From assembly GCA_949987565.1 (NCBI GenBank), contig OX465112.1, forward strand, positions 13,863,299 through 13,927,298: a stretch of 64,000 nt of DNA. Direction: 5' to 3'. Under the pieces are notes generated by a model. It made no database searches, had not been told where the DNA came from, and saw nothing but the letters and a program-made list of their open reading frames with translations. A program made the position numbers and the translations under genes. This document shows positions 1-11,892 of the stretch, piece after piece. Positions within the stretch are counted from its first letter, which is position 1. Every line of letters begins with the position of its first letter. This stretch comes from Luidia sarsii. Its lineage: Eukaryota; Echinodermata; Asteroidea; Paxillosida; Luidiidae.

Positions 1-967
1 GTTTAGGCGATTTTGCATAAAAAATAAGATTCCTATAAATATACGCATATAAGTCATTCAAACAATAATAAATAACACAAATTAAAAATCAGATAGGCCC
101 CCTAGGCCCTAGAAGAACAAAATGAATAACATTATAACATTTGATAACAAATAAAATAATTCTAAACGAAATTGCGCACATCTAATTGTAAAATATAAAA
201 CATTCAAAAAGAAAATTCAACAGGAATAAAACGAAATGCCCACGAGAAACATAAATTATATACATAGGCCTAATCATACGACGGAACTTTGGAAAAGAGG
301 AAGCAGAAAACAATTCAATATAAAAACCAAAGCTAGTTACGTCGAATTGTATGTGTATATGCTCAGGACTATATGGTGTTTTTTCAGTTTTGAATGGATG
401 CCCGATGCTGAACCATAATCGAGGTCTAAACTGACCCTTGAAAAACCCTATTTGGTGAGAAGTATACGCACTTCCGGGTCCCAATTACATCATACTTACA
501 ATTAGTAAGCATAGCTCCAAACTCCAAACCGCCAAAGTCTTACAAAAGTTTGTTTCGGCGGGAATAGCTTGAAGTTGCTCAGGTCATCGCCCCACGGCGT
601 GAGGGAGGTCTGTGCTTGTATAGCCACAACTGCAGCCAACCGAAACGAGGGTTTTCATTTTGCGAGCCCTTCCGTCGGCGAGTCCCCACGTACTGATAAG
701 GAGGCGCGCCGAGACGAGGCAGAGAGTGTTTACTGTCTGTGAAAACATCCCCCGAAGATTGTGGGGAGGGTGAGAGGGGTTGAGAGAGGGAAGCAGAGGA
801 GGGGGATGGGGGAGATGCATGCCGGCTGAGCGGTCTTCCCGGGGGGGAATGGCAACTCACGGTCCTTCCCTCCCCTCCCCTTCCCTTCGCTGTCAAAATA
901 GAGGCATTTCTGAAAAGGTTACTGTGTCGGCCTGCCTGCAGAGTTCTTAAATTTTGATTACATTAAA
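1..967. other. Non-coding sequence, no gene recognised
   Basis: The first 550 bases are AT-rich. From about 550 to 900 the sequence is GC-richer, with a purine-rich run on the plus strand near 760-850. Short open frames exist on both strands, but none has a recognisable domain, good splice sites or a codon pattern that would support a gene. Confidence 0.5.
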
Positions 968-1475
968 GGGATGAGGGAGGGAGGGAGAAAGAGGGAGAGA
1001 AGGAGAGAAAAAGATGGAGAGGGAGACAGACAGGCAGACGGAGAGGCAGAGCTAGCTAGAGAGTGAGAGAGAAAGAGAGAGAGAGAAAGAGAGAGGGAGA
1101 GAGAGAGAAAGAGGGAGAGAAGGAGAGAAAAAGAGCGAGAAGGAGACAGACAGGCAGACGGAGAGGTAGAGAGATAGAGAGGGGAGGGAGAGACATTGGG
1201 AGGGGAAAAAGAAAGGCGATACAGAGAACCGAGACAGTGTTGGTTATATACAGAGACAGAAGGAGAGAGATGAACAGAGATACAGACAGTGAGAGAGGGA
1301 TGATAGAAAGAAAAGGAGATGCACAGAGAGAGAGGGATGGAGAGGGGGGTATTTAGAGAGACAGAGACATTGTGGAGAGAGAAACACGGGCAATGACAGA
1401 TGGAGCATAAGAACAAAAGATGGGGGAGAGAGTGAGACAGAAGAAGAGAAGGAAGAGGGAGTGAGAGCCAGATCT
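968..1475. repeat. GA-rich simple repeat with an internal duplication
   Basis: This is an impure GA/GGGA/GACA purine tract on the plus strand. A block of about 60 bases at 990-1049 recurs at 1111-1170 with a few substitutions; both contain the word GACAGACAGGCAGACGGAGA. Open frames here read only Arg/Glu or Ser/Leu/Pro runs and are not genes. Confidence 0.85.
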
Positions 1476-2109
1476 TCTGCGTGTATTACTGGGCAGGTAA
1501 CGATGGTAACCCGTTCCTCGTCCCGTGTGCTAAAACAGCCAGTCACTGGGATGGTTTTTTTTTTATATCGACGTGCACAATCTACACGGCAGACGACCTG
1601 ACGACTAAGCAATCACTATAACTGGTTGGGGCTTCTTTTTTTTTAGCGAAAACAACCGCACCAACAATGTTCCCATTATACTACCAGGACAGACGGGCAG
1701 AAAGAATGCGAATATTGTGCACCAAATTGTGCACCAATGTGAGAAGTGAAAAAAGTTAATTTTCAACGCAGTGCCTATCGCAAGTAAATCCTGGCTGACT
1801 TTGTTTTCCGTTTTATTCAATGAATACTTTTTGCAAAATATACATTCAATCTTCTGCTCAATAATGATGAATCAACTCATTAACACGTCACGAAATAGCA
1901 GACATCTTACTTCAAAAGACGGATCCGAAGTTCTTGTTCAAAAAGACTGACAACATTAGAATACTGGCCATATTATTTGAATGTTTCACTGTTTATTTAC
2001 CTATGTAGATTAAGGTATTTAAATACCGGTAGTCTTTATGTGTATCCCCTTCCCCGAAAAGAATACTCTCCGCCTTGCCATACTTAAAGTTTGATGTTGC
2101 ATTTTTTTA
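1476..2109. other. Non-coding sequence, nothing recognised
   Basis: Ordinary AT-rich intergenic sequence between the purine tract and the first MITE. I see no coding, RNA or repeat signal that can be supported. Confidence 0.4.
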
Positions 2110-2292
2110 CGCAGTGGCTGTTGTTACGGCAGTCGTCCGTGTGGTTCCCTGACTTCATAGTATTTGTCAGGATGTTTAGCTCTTGGAACCAGACTATTAG
2201 CTAATAGACTGATTCAACCAGCCTGCAATGCTGACGAAATACAATCAAGTCAGGGAACCACACGGACGACTGCTGTAACAACAGCCACTGCG
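2110..2292 (+). mobile_element. hAT-like MITE, copy 1
   Basis: This 183-base element starts CGCAGTGGCTGTTGTTACGG and ends with the matching inverted sequence, giving terminal inverted repeats of about 45 bases. The flanks are an exact 8-base direct repeat, TTTTTTTA, at 2102-2109 and 2293-2300. An 8-base target duplication is characteristic of hAT transposons. The interior has no coding capacity, so it would need a transposase supplied elsewhere. Further copies lie at 24899 and 37005. Superfamily assignment is inference; the repeat structure is directly visible. Confidence 0.85.
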
Positions 2293-2677
2293 TTTTTTTA
2301 ATTTCCCTCCAAAGAGGTTTAACCATTTTACAAGAGCAGAACAAGTGCTCTATATAATTTATTTCATCATTGCAAAGAGTACAGACCTCCGTTTCGCTCT
2401 TCTTCCTTTTGTGAAGCCAGACTTGCGTGGGGTAGCAGAATTTTCCAATTAATAGAGAAGGTCTTACTATCTGGACAGCAATAATTTAGCCTTTTCCATA
2501 TTACATTCCAGACAAAGTTATGGCTGGTGGTTCCTGGCTGACTTCCTTCAGCATGGAGTTCCCCAGAATTTTAAGATTGGAAAGTAAGACGACCAATGTG
2601 CAATTTACAGTCGGGGAAATCAATTTCGCTGAGCCATAATGAGATGCACTGACGACAGGCAGAATACACATTGCCCG

Positions 2678-2762
2678 AAACAATTGAGTTTCCGGCTCTT
2701 TTTCAGAGCCACACTCAAGAATCACAAAAGAGATGTATCACATACATGGTGTCACCGCAAAC
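2678..2762 (-). mobile_element. Short dispersed element (GTGACACCATG family), copy 1
   Basis: Read on the minus strand, this has GGTGACACCATG, then a stretch with ACATCTCTTT, then GAGTGTGGCTCTGAAAAAGA and an AACTCAA-like end. The same word order occurs at 39418-39490 and, interrupted by another MITE, at 56836-57280. A shorter relative is at 33000-33045. It is non-coding and looks like a MITE or SINE fragment; its class is not determined. Confidence 0.6.
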
Positions 2763-3444
2763 TACCCTCTTGGCATTGTAATAAAAATTGATGAACCCAT
2801 TCTGTAGTTTTAGTTTGTTTAAATTCCACACCTTGAAAAAAACGTTGAGCACAATCTAACTAATGATTTGACCAACCTTGGTGAATGATATTGGTTATAT
2901 ATTGCCTGGTAACATTATAATTATATCAACTGCTACCATTATCGACCAATGGAAGGCCAGCTGTTGGACTGAGGTGGTCGAAATCAATTACAAACTCTCA
3001 GATATGTCTGGTAAAACCAGGCCAAGCGTTGGGCAAACGATTTTGGCCAACACCTTTTGGCCCAACGATTTTGGCCAACACCTTTTGGCCCAACGTTTCC
3101 TTTACAATGCGAGTGTGCCCCGTCCATGAAGTATTCTTCGTCTACCGCCTATTGCTCCCGTGCGTACACTGACGACTTCTCCAGCGCCTAGCGACTACTG
3201 GTGGATCAATCGACCTATACATACATATACACACATGGACCCCGTTCGTGTTTCCTGAATCTTTTCTCTTTCTCTTTATCCATCGCGGCAGACGTTCTCT
3301 CTATCCAGACGTCCGTCGGTATTTTCTTTTCTTTTTCACTTCGGGCGCTTTGCTCCCATTTCGACACCCCAGAAATGCCGCCAATTATTTTCCTGTAGTC
3401 GTCGTCTAGTAAATACAGGGGTCGGGTGGATGCTATGCGTTTGT
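2763..3444. other. Non-coding sequence with a small tandem repeat
   Basis: Apart from the 28-base tandem repeat at 3036-3091, nothing in this stretch can be supported as a gene or RNA. Confidence 0.35.
3036..3091 (+). repeat. 28-bp tandem repeat, two copies
   Basis: Two adjacent 28-base units, 3036-3063 and 3064-3091, each begin AACGATTTTGGCCAACACC and are identical. A related phrase, TTTGGCCAACGAATTTGTCC, occurs near 6770, so the unit may be part of a dispersed repeat. Confidence 0.85.
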
Positions 3445-4235
3445 GAGGGGGGAGGGAGGACGACATAGACAGGGACAAAAATGAGTGGAGAGACATTGTC
3501 ACACAGAGAGGAGGAATAGGATGAGACACATAGAGACTCGGGCTGAGATTCTGGGAGAAGGGATTGGAGAAAGTTAGGAACAGAGACGGAAAGGCATCTG
3601 GAGTAAGAGAGAGGGAGAGAGGAGAAGGGTGAGAGGAGAAAGAGAGATGGAGAGAGGAGAGAGGGGAGGAGACAGATAAGGAGTGTGCGGGACGGGTGCT
3701 ATAGAGGGAAAGAGAGAGGGGGATGGAGGAGACAGAAGGGCCGTTTCCATCACTGTCCCATTGTTTCAGAAGAGGGGAAGAGAGACAAATACCCAGATGG
3801 AGGGGTGGAGGGAGAGACACGGACAGACAAATTGCGAAGAGATATGGAAGGAGAATAAGAGGGGGAGAGAGAGGGGGGATGGAGGGAGAAATGGAGACGG
3901 GGAGAAAGAGAGGAAGAGAGGGAGACGGGGAGAGGTGGAGGGAGAGAGAGAGGTGGAGGGAGAGAGAGAGGTGGGGGGAGAGAGAGAGGTGGAGGGACAG
4001 AGGGAGACGTGGAGAAAGAGAGGGAGCGAGAGACTGAGAGAGGTGGAGGGAGAGAGGGATACGGGGAGAAAGAGAGAGAGGTGGAGGGAGAGAGGGAGAC
4101 GGGGAGAAAGGGAGGGAGACCGTAACAGACAGACAGACAGACAGACGAATAGACAGCCTGACAGAAGAGGGGAGGGACAAGGGACAGATGGGGAGACACA
4201 GTGAGAGAGTCGGGGCGAGTGGGAGGAAGGGGATG
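3445..4235. repeat. GA-rich simple repeat
   Basis: A purine tract of nearly 800 bases on the plus strand, built from GAGAGAGG, GGTGGAGGGAGAGAGA and GACAGACA phrases. The long Ser/Pro/Leu frames on the minus strand and Arg/Glu/Gly frames on the plus strand follow from the repeat and are not gene evidence. Confidence 0.85.
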
Positions 4236-5065
4236 GAGGTGGGAGCAAGGATCGGTGTGGAATTCAGCGGCATTCTGTGCGAGAGGTTCCCAACCTTCCC
4301 CGGCAGCGCGCCAGCAACATTCCTCTGCCCCCGCCGTCAAGAGCTAATTAGATTCGGGCAGGCCGAAATGGCAGACACCGGTACACCGGTACCGAGGCAA
4401 ACAGAGAGAAATAACAAGACACTCCCGTGGGAATTACAAGGCAAGATCCGACGAAACCACTACCAATGGTAGACGAATAAAAAAAATGATGGAGGGCAAA
4501 CAAAGGAGAGCCATACAGCTATACGGAGCAAGTGTCGAAATAAAGTGGTAACAATTCAGGACGAACTTATGTGGTCCTTCAAGTTCAAACCAAACAAAAG
4601 CCAACACCAAAGCACAGTGTAGTGTTTCCATTCCTTTCCTTATTGTTGTCTTAAAGCAATGATCCCTTTTTTTTAAATTTGATTATGTGCATTTGGTTTG
4701 GAAATTTCAAACCCTGCATGGAGTGCTTATGGACAAGCTGTGTTTTCGTGGTCAGATTCATTCAAACGTCCAAGGCTTTTCAACTACATGTATTGTGACC
4801 TCCTACATCAAGGACAGCCATTCATTGCTGTCTGGCTACACTGAGCCCACGCATCCTTCATTGCCCTGCATCTCTGGCTCTATTTTCCTCCACTCACGAC
4901 ATGGTAGGATCATTCCTCGGGCCTGTATACGGCATAGGCAGTGTTTTTTAGAAGGTTCTCACCAGAACAACGTCCTCTCTGTGGCTAGTAAGTCCCTACA
5001 CTGAGCCTCCACATTTGGTCGAGTGTCTACATCTTGGCCGCCCGTTAGCACCCTCTCCCTCTCTC
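4236..5065. other. Non-coding sequence, nothing recognised
   Basis: Unique-looking sequence between two simple-repeat tracts. It contains a small ACCGGT-rich palindromic patch at about 4376-4393 but no gene that I can support. Confidence 0.4.
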
Positions 5066-5662
5066 CCTCCCTCAGCCTCTGCCTCTGCCTCTGCCTCTGC
5101 CTCTGCCTCTGCCTCTGCCTCTGCCTCTGCCTCTGCCTCTGCCTCTGCCTCTGCCTCTGCCTCTGCCTCTGCCTCTGCCTCTGCCTCTGCCTCTGCCGCT
5201 GCCTCTGCCTCTGCCTCTGCCTCTGCCTCTGCCTCTGCCTCTGCCTCTGCCTCTGCCTCTGCCTCTGCCTCTGCCGCTGCCTCTGCCTCTGCCTCTGCCT
5301 CTGCCTCTGCCTCTGCCTCTGCCTCTGCCTCTGCCTCTGCCTCTGCCTCTGCCTCTGCCTCTGCCTCTGCCTCTGCCTCTGCCTCTGCCTCTGCCTCTGC
5401 CTCTCCCTCTGCCTGTGCCTGTGCCTCTGCCTCTGCCCCTGCCTCTCCCTCTCCCTCTGCCTCTCCCTTTCCCTCTCCCTCTCCCTCTCCCTCTCCCCTC
5501 CCTCTCCCTCTCCCTCTCCCTCTCCCTCTCCCTCTCCCTCTCACTATCCCTCTCCATCTCCATCTCCCTCTCCCTCTCCCTCTCTCTCTCCCTCTCCCTC
5601 TCCCTCTCCCTCTCCCTCTCCCTCTCCCTCTCCCTCTCCCTCTCCCTCTCCCTCTCCCTCTG
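5066..5662 (+). repeat. (CTCTGC)n and (CCCTCT)n hexanucleotide arrays
   Basis: From about 5077 to 5400 the plus strand is almost pure CTCTGC, over 50 copies. It then passes through mixed CTCTGC/CTCCCT into nearly pure CCCTCT up to about 5660. Two identical interruptions, CCGCTG in place of CTCTGC, lie 78 bases (13 units) apart near 5196 and 5274. Translations give Ala-Ser, Cys-Leu or Arg-Gly dipeptide repeats in every frame, with no flanking gene structure. Confidence 0.95.
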
Positions 5663-7170
5663 CGATGGTGCCGTGGAGTTGAGGAGATGCAGGCTCATTT
5701 CGTCTTTGTCACCCTGATGGCAAAGAGTTTTACATTGCGGGTAATTACAAGGAGGAGTAATTGAGTCCTTTCTACAAGGGGAAACCCTATCTCCCTGACA
5801 TTTCGGCTGTCAATCAATTTCGTGCCCCCCGCCTAAAGAGAAAGAAAGGAAAGAGCGAGTAGATCGCTTGTTGTTTGGGTGTATGGTTCCGATAGTTTGG
5901 ATGCGCGACGTTCTTCCTGGAGGGCGAGAATGAAGGTTCACAGTGGCCGACAAATAACGGTGCATGGGCCGTGTTGAGTGGCTGTACAGGCGTGTCTATC
6001 GGGTTAACAAAGGGGTGTGTACAGCGAAACGACTAAACAGACAGGCAAAACAACCAAAACAACCAACAAACAGCACCACCAACAAGACTCAGCGACGGGT
6101 GACCGACTAACCAACCAACCAACAAACAGACAAGCAAGCAAAAAATAACCACCCGACCCACTAACAAAGGAGACTAAACAACGCAACCAACACGCAAACA
6201 CACTCAACCAACAAACAGCACCTCCCCTGCAAGCCAGCTACACTGAACACACCAAGACAGCTTCAAGCAACCCAGCCAGCCAACAAGACTAGTAATGCTT
6301 TCTGCAGATGTCCCGATGTCCCGTTCAGATGGCCGGCGTGGCAGAGTTAGTAATAGTTATCTGCCCGATTTATCTCCAATAAATTGGTATCGAGTCTGCC
6401 CAGTTCTGTCAACTTGAGGCGAGTTCACCACTTCACAGAGCACACAATCAAAGGCACCATTATCCCACGTGCTCGGGCTTTCAAGAAATCAGAACTCTGA
6501 AAGATAAAGTCATACTTGGTTTGAATTGATATACTTTAGTTACATAGGCCTACATTCTGTGAATTACATCATGTGCATGTGAATGTTCAGGACGTGACAT
6601 GCACGCTCGGCCGAATAATACACACAGCCAGTTACTGTCCCCAAAGCCGCCCATTTTCCACCAAAGTTGATCCCTGCCATGAAGTGGTAACATCATTTGT
6701 CAGTTTCAAGCCCAACTCTTGGAATGTATTGATACCAAAAATCAAGCACAATCCCCAGACTTTAGTGTTTGGCCAACGAATTTGTCCAACGCTTTTTGAG
6801 CAAACGGTTTTTTTCAACCGTGTGGATGTATTCTGCCCCAACTGGAAAGCCACATTCCCAGGCTTCGGCCCGAAAGAAAAAAAAGGAGAGCAGAATGCAG
6901 GATCCCGTTGGGATGTACATGTACATCGAGCCGCTGATCTGTTTGCCAGTATCCGATGAAGTCGATTTGAGAGGCGAGACTTCGTCAATGATCCAGATCG
7001 GTCCTGCGAGACTCAGAAGCCAACCGCTGTCTGCTGTCGGTCTGTATCCCATATCCCCGCACGCACGGACTGCGCTGGGCGGCAACAGTGCGGCACTTAA
7101 GTGCTGTGATTTATAACCAGCGGTGGCAGAAGTCACCCGCCTCTCGGCCGGTGAATCATAATCGCCATAT
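5663..7170. other. Non-coding sequence with an AACCA-rich patch
   Basis: Between about 6020 and 6290 the plus strand is rich in AACCAACCA and AACAAACAG words, a degenerate simple repeat. The rest shows no supportable gene. Confidence 0.4.
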
Positions 7171-7675
7171 TTGGTCTCATTCTCCTCCTCTTCCTCCTCC
7201 CCTCCTCCTCCATCTCCCCCTTCTCCCCCTCCTCCTCCTCCTCCTCTTCTTCCTCCTCCTTCTCCCCCTCTTCCTCCTCCTCCTCCCCCTCCTCCTCGTC
7301 CTCCATCTCCTCCACCTCCTCTTTCTCCCCCTTCTCCTTCTCCTCCTCCTGTTCCTCCTCCTTCCCCCTCCTCCTCCACCTCCTTCTCCCCATCCTCCTC
7401 GTCCTCCACCTCCTGTACCTCCTCTTTCTCCTCTTCCTCTTCCTCCTCCTCCACCTCCTCTTTCTCCTCCTCCCCTCCCTCTCCATCTCCTCTTTCTCAT
7501 CCTCCTCGTCTTCCACCTCCTCCATCCCCTCTTCTCCTCTTCCACCTCCTCCATCCCCTCTTCTCCTCTTCCTCCTCCTCCATCTCCTCTTCCTCCTCCT
7601 CCTCCTTCCTTCCTCCTCCTCCTCCTCCTCCTCCTCCTCCTCCTCCTCCTCCTCCTCCTCCTCCTCCCGCCGATT
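7171..7675 (+). repeat. CTC/CTT pyrimidine triplet-like repeat
   Basis: A 500-base pyrimidine tract of CTCCTC, CTTCTC and CCACCTC words ending in pure (CTC)n at about 7612-7665. It is open in several frames as poly-Pro, poly-Leu, poly-Ser, poly-Glu or poly-Arg, which is expected of such a repeat and does not indicate a protein. Confidence 0.95.
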
Positions 7676-7852
7676 GTCATGCCGAAGTGTGACCGCACGT
7701 TCCCCGGCAGATGTCTTCGATTAGAAAAAGAAGTGATCTAAGCAAACTGAAGATTGATGATCAGGGAGTAAAGGGCACTAGGATATATCGATATCATGAG
7801 AGTAGGAAAATTGTTCCTTTGTGGTATATTTTATTATTTTGGTGTGAAGGAG

Positions 7853-8300
7853 AACCTCCTCCTCCTCCACCTCCACCTCCACCTCCACCTCCACCTCATC
7901 TTCCTCCTCCTCCTCCACCACCACCTCCTCCTGCTCCTCCTGCTCCTCCTGCTCCTCCTGCTCCTCCTGCTCCTCCTGCTCCTCCTGCTCCTCATGCTCC
8001 TCCTCCTCCTCCACCTCCACCTCCTCCTGCTCCTCCTGCTCCTCCCGCTCCCCACCTCTTCATCCCCTCTTCCTGCTCTTCCTCCCCTCCTCCTCCTTCT
8101 CCTACCCTCCTCCACCTCCTCCTCCTTCTCCTTCTCCTCCACCTCCTTCTCCTCCACCTCCTCTGCCTCCTGCTCCTCCCCACCTCTTCCTCCCCCTCTT
8201 CCTCGGCTCCACCTCCTCCTCCTCCTCCTTCTCCTCCACCCCCTCCTCCTTCTCCTCCTCCTCCTCGTCTTTCTCCTTCTCCGTCCTCTTCTTCTTCCAA
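7853..8300 (+). repeat. CCT-based compound repeat
   Basis: A second pyrimidine tract 180 bases after the first. It includes (CCACCT)n at about 7865-7895 and (GCTCCTCCT)n at about 7925-8045, then mixed CTCCTC. It is not coding. Confidence 0.95.
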
Positions 8301-11300
8301 TAATCCATATGGTCTGCTTTTCTTTGGACTAAAAACTGAACTCCAAGCACAAGTAGACCAACCGCCTTCCAAATGTCGAGTACCCTAACACGTGTACGTG
8401 TGAAGACTGCCGCCGTTGCATGCCTGCCGCACACGCACTGCTACAATTTCGCAGGAATCCCCCGTAAATCCCACCGGCCCGGGGTTTTCGCTCATTTGAA
8501 GTGCACGGGGGCTGACCGTATCTTAATACACGTCTTGGTGTCCTGGTATTTGCCTGACCATGGAATGGAATCGGACGATCCGATCTGGCCGCGATTAAAC
8601 GGTTCCCCCAATGGATGTCGACTCCCATGTCGTAAACACTCTCGTCCTGAACAGTTGTTGGGGTTGAAATGTGGCGTGTGTTTGGTTTGACTGTGGAGTG
8701 GTACGTTGAGTGCTGGAATTCGTAATTTGTTGTCAAGATTACATCTAGGCAGAATGTCTTAAAGTGATATACAAAAATGTTGCAAACTGCTTACTGACTA
8801 AAATTACCAATATGCAAATCATAAAATGTGACCCGGCACAACGACATGAGGAATATCCCACCAAGACACTTTTTAAGTAAACAACGCCTGAAGTTGAAGC
8901 ATCTTCACAATTCGATTACAAATCAATTTTCTTTTGTTTGTATTTTCGGAAATTTTAAGTATTAGAGGATATTATATTTTGATATCATTTGAAAGCTAAT
9001 GGTATACTCTTTCACATCATTAGAAAACCTCAAAATCTCAAAAGTGGGGTTATTCCTCATTATGCTGCATGTGCCGGGTCACAAATTTAGTTTCGGTCCT
9101 AGCAGGACCTTTCTCAAAGGCAGAGTGACAAGGACAACACAGATACATGTACACGAAGGAAGGGGAAAGAGAGTGAATAGGACACGGATGAGAAACAAAG
9201 GACAAAGAGGAAAGCTGGTAGGGTGAGATCAAAGGGAAGGGCAAGGAGTAGGGTAGGGATTAGTGAGAAGAGGGGGAGAATATGTTCATTTTATAGGGAC
9301 ATTCAAAGCAAGCGTTTGCTGTGCAGTATCAAGCGAAGTAAGCATTGAATCTACCAACTAAGAAACCATCGGAAAGGTGGACTATATCTTTGTATCGACA
9401 GAGATGAAATTATATAGATAAATATAGATGTACAGGCCTAGAGATAATTGGAAGTATAATTCTTCGTATAGGTCTAGATGTGTTGTTTTCAGAACTGAAT
9501 TAATTTTGAATATTATTATTAAGAATCACTCAGAAGTTTTTTAACATCAAGAGTCGCAGAAATGAATGGGGGAAGTGAATACCGGTATGTCTGGGTTAAC
9601 ATTTTGTCGTCAACGTAGCAGTGAACTTTCAAGACCAGCTGAGGAAGTTTGGACGATGCTTTGCTTGGTGTTGTGATACAATATGTGCACTTCATCTACC
9701 TGTGTAACTCTAACTTAACTAACAAAATTGCCAGGGGACAATAGCAGTGGAACGATCGTCAAACCAGTGCCCAGGTTGCCCCCGCCAACACGAGAGCCCT
9801 TGCTCTGCACAGACACAATAGGATCTAGGAGGTATTAGACTTGATAGGACTGTTGTGACGAGCCTTACGGTCAAACTAAAGTTTCTTTGTGGTTTGTAGT
9901 GAGCTTGCGTAACGCGAGCTAAATGAAACAGTATGAAACATTATGGACCCCAGCCTTACGCATGAAACTATTATACGCGACATGTTCCAGAATGTCGCAT
10001 GAATGCGCGGACATTGTTACGGCACGCCGACTGGTAGACCGTTTCCCGTCCCAACCCGTCCTCTCGTGCTTAACCCCTCGGCTTGCATGCACCGTGCTTA
10101 TGATACCGATCCTCAACTGCACGCACACGGCGTGTGAAGTGGACGAAATCTCGCCGACGGGACGAGCAGCTGCACATACGCGGGGGCGAATCTGACGGAC
10201 GACGGACGCGCGGACATTCACTGAATACCTTGGACCGTCAGCGTAAGCCAATTATTGCGGCCGCCACGACCTTTTCCACGCGATCCTGCATTTGACAATA
10301 CATTGACACAACAAAATACGAAAAGGAAAATATGAAAATTCCCAGAATAATCCCCGCCGATTCTCAGCACGCAACCGTCAGATACACAGCGATATAGATA
10401 TGTCACTATTATCGCCGTTGCCTCCGAACGAACTCCGGAATCGGTCACCATCATGCAGAAGGAGTTCTCTTTTTTGTACTCGTTTTCAAACACGCGACCG
10501 AAATCTCATCCCGGTCTCATCCGTTTCCTCTGTTTTCGTTTTCATTTTGTAATATACCGTGTTTTTTGCTTTTCCAATTGTATGATTGTTTTTCCCCTTT
10601 TTTATTTTATATTATTTGTTCCTGTATATATTTGTTAACTGCATTTTGTGTTTCATTTGGAAAATAAAGTTTTCCTTTGAAAAGTCAAAAAAAAGTCTTC
10701 TTCTTTTTCTTCTTCTTCTTCTCTTCTCCCCTCGTCCTTTTATGATAATTCGGGCCGAAGACACGGCATCCGCGATAAGCCCAGATAACATTCTTTCCCC
10801 TGAGCGGCACATTCAGATGATGGAAGCCCGATCGTTCGACCCGTTCCCAGCGGCAAGATGGAGCCCCAAGCGCGAGTCTTTGAATCTGCCTTTCCCTGCA
10901 TGGCCATCGCAGCGCCTCAGACCGGCGTTTTAAAGTCGACGCGTACGCCATACTACGTTCACGGACCGCAGGAAAACCAAAAATACTGACGACTTTGCAG
11001 TCTGTCTGATTGCAACTTCTCATTGGTTTATTGGGAAAATGTTCCCGATGCTATCTCATGGTATCATCATAATGGTATCATTATTCGGTGGGCGTGGGGA
11101 GGGGGGGTGGTTCACTCGTCACTTGTGTTTAACAGATGGATGCCATCAGCATGAGACCTTCAACAAATCCAGTGCTCTATGGCACTGTGCATTCATCATA
11201 ACAGATTCCCGCCGTACGCCGAGGTTACTAGAAGAAGCTTGAGAGCTCTGATGTGGGGAGTGTACGGGTGGCATTATTTGAGTCATCTCTGTCGATAAAG

Positions 11301-11720
11301 GAGCACAGTATTGATAATGACTCCGACAAGACTCCGGGCTTGTTTGTGCTCTGCTTGAGGACGGTGATCGGCGTTCCTTTTTGGGCCCGACATTTTTTTT
11401 TACAGACAGTGGTCTCTGTGCAAGGTTCCTTAGACCGAAACAAGCATCGGTGCCTTAACCTCATCCTCACGAGGGTCGAGATGGCCGTGCCATTCATGGG
11501 GGGGGGAGTGAGTTTTCGTGCCAAAATGGCGGCCTATACTTCTCGAAAGAAACAAAAGCGCCTCTGTGTGTCCACTTTTCGTTCAGACCCCAAGATCTCA
11601 CCAGACTGAAGGCTATAAGGGCAACTGATAAGGTCACTAAGGTCCTCATTTTTATTGGCCCATTATATTCCATTTTGTACGCGCTTCAACCCAGACGACA
11701 TAAAACTAATTGTTAAAAGC
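8301..11720. other. Non-coding sequence with two MITE fragments
   Basis: At about 8766-8812 is a fragment reading ATATACAAAAATGTTGCAAA, and at 9087-9132 another reading GGTCCTAGCAGGACCTTTCT. Both are pieces of the fold-back MITE seen whole at 11721. A CpG-rich patch lies at about 10000-10260 without a recognisable gene. The interval has no gene that I can support. Confidence 0.45.
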
Positions 11721-11892
11721 GATATACAAAAATGTTGCAAACTGCTTACTGACTAAAATTACCAAAAAGTAAATCTAAAATTTAGTGGGCCTGACGTTTC
11801 GATCCTAGCAGGACCTTTCTCAAAGGCAGAGTCACTCTGCCTTTGAGAAAGGTCCTGCTAGGATCGAAACGTCAGGCCCTTTAAATTTTAGA
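11721..11892 (+). mobile_element. Fold-back MITE with perfect 46-bp hairpin core
   Basis: The left part reads GATATACAAAAATGTTGC and continues into a hairpin. Its arms at 11787-11832 and 11834-11879 are perfectly complementary over 46 bases with a one-base loop. The words CGATCCTAGCAGGACC and GGTCCTGCTAGGATCG mark the arms. Other copies or single arms are at 9087, 30308, 45366, 46515, 56094 and 60793, and the left-end sequence recurs at 8766 and 29373. It is non-coding, and no target duplication could be fixed. Confidence 0.85.

Noticed and set aside
5015..5764. Long open frames through the CTCTGC/CCCTCT arrays on both strands
   Set aside because: All frames stay open because a six-base repeat without stop codons is read. 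The products are dipeptide repeats, and no splice sites or conserved flanks support them.
7088..8388. Poly-Pro, poly-Leu, poly-Ser and poly-Glu open frames
   Set aside because: They are translations of CTC/CCT triplet repeats, open on both strands and in several frames at once.
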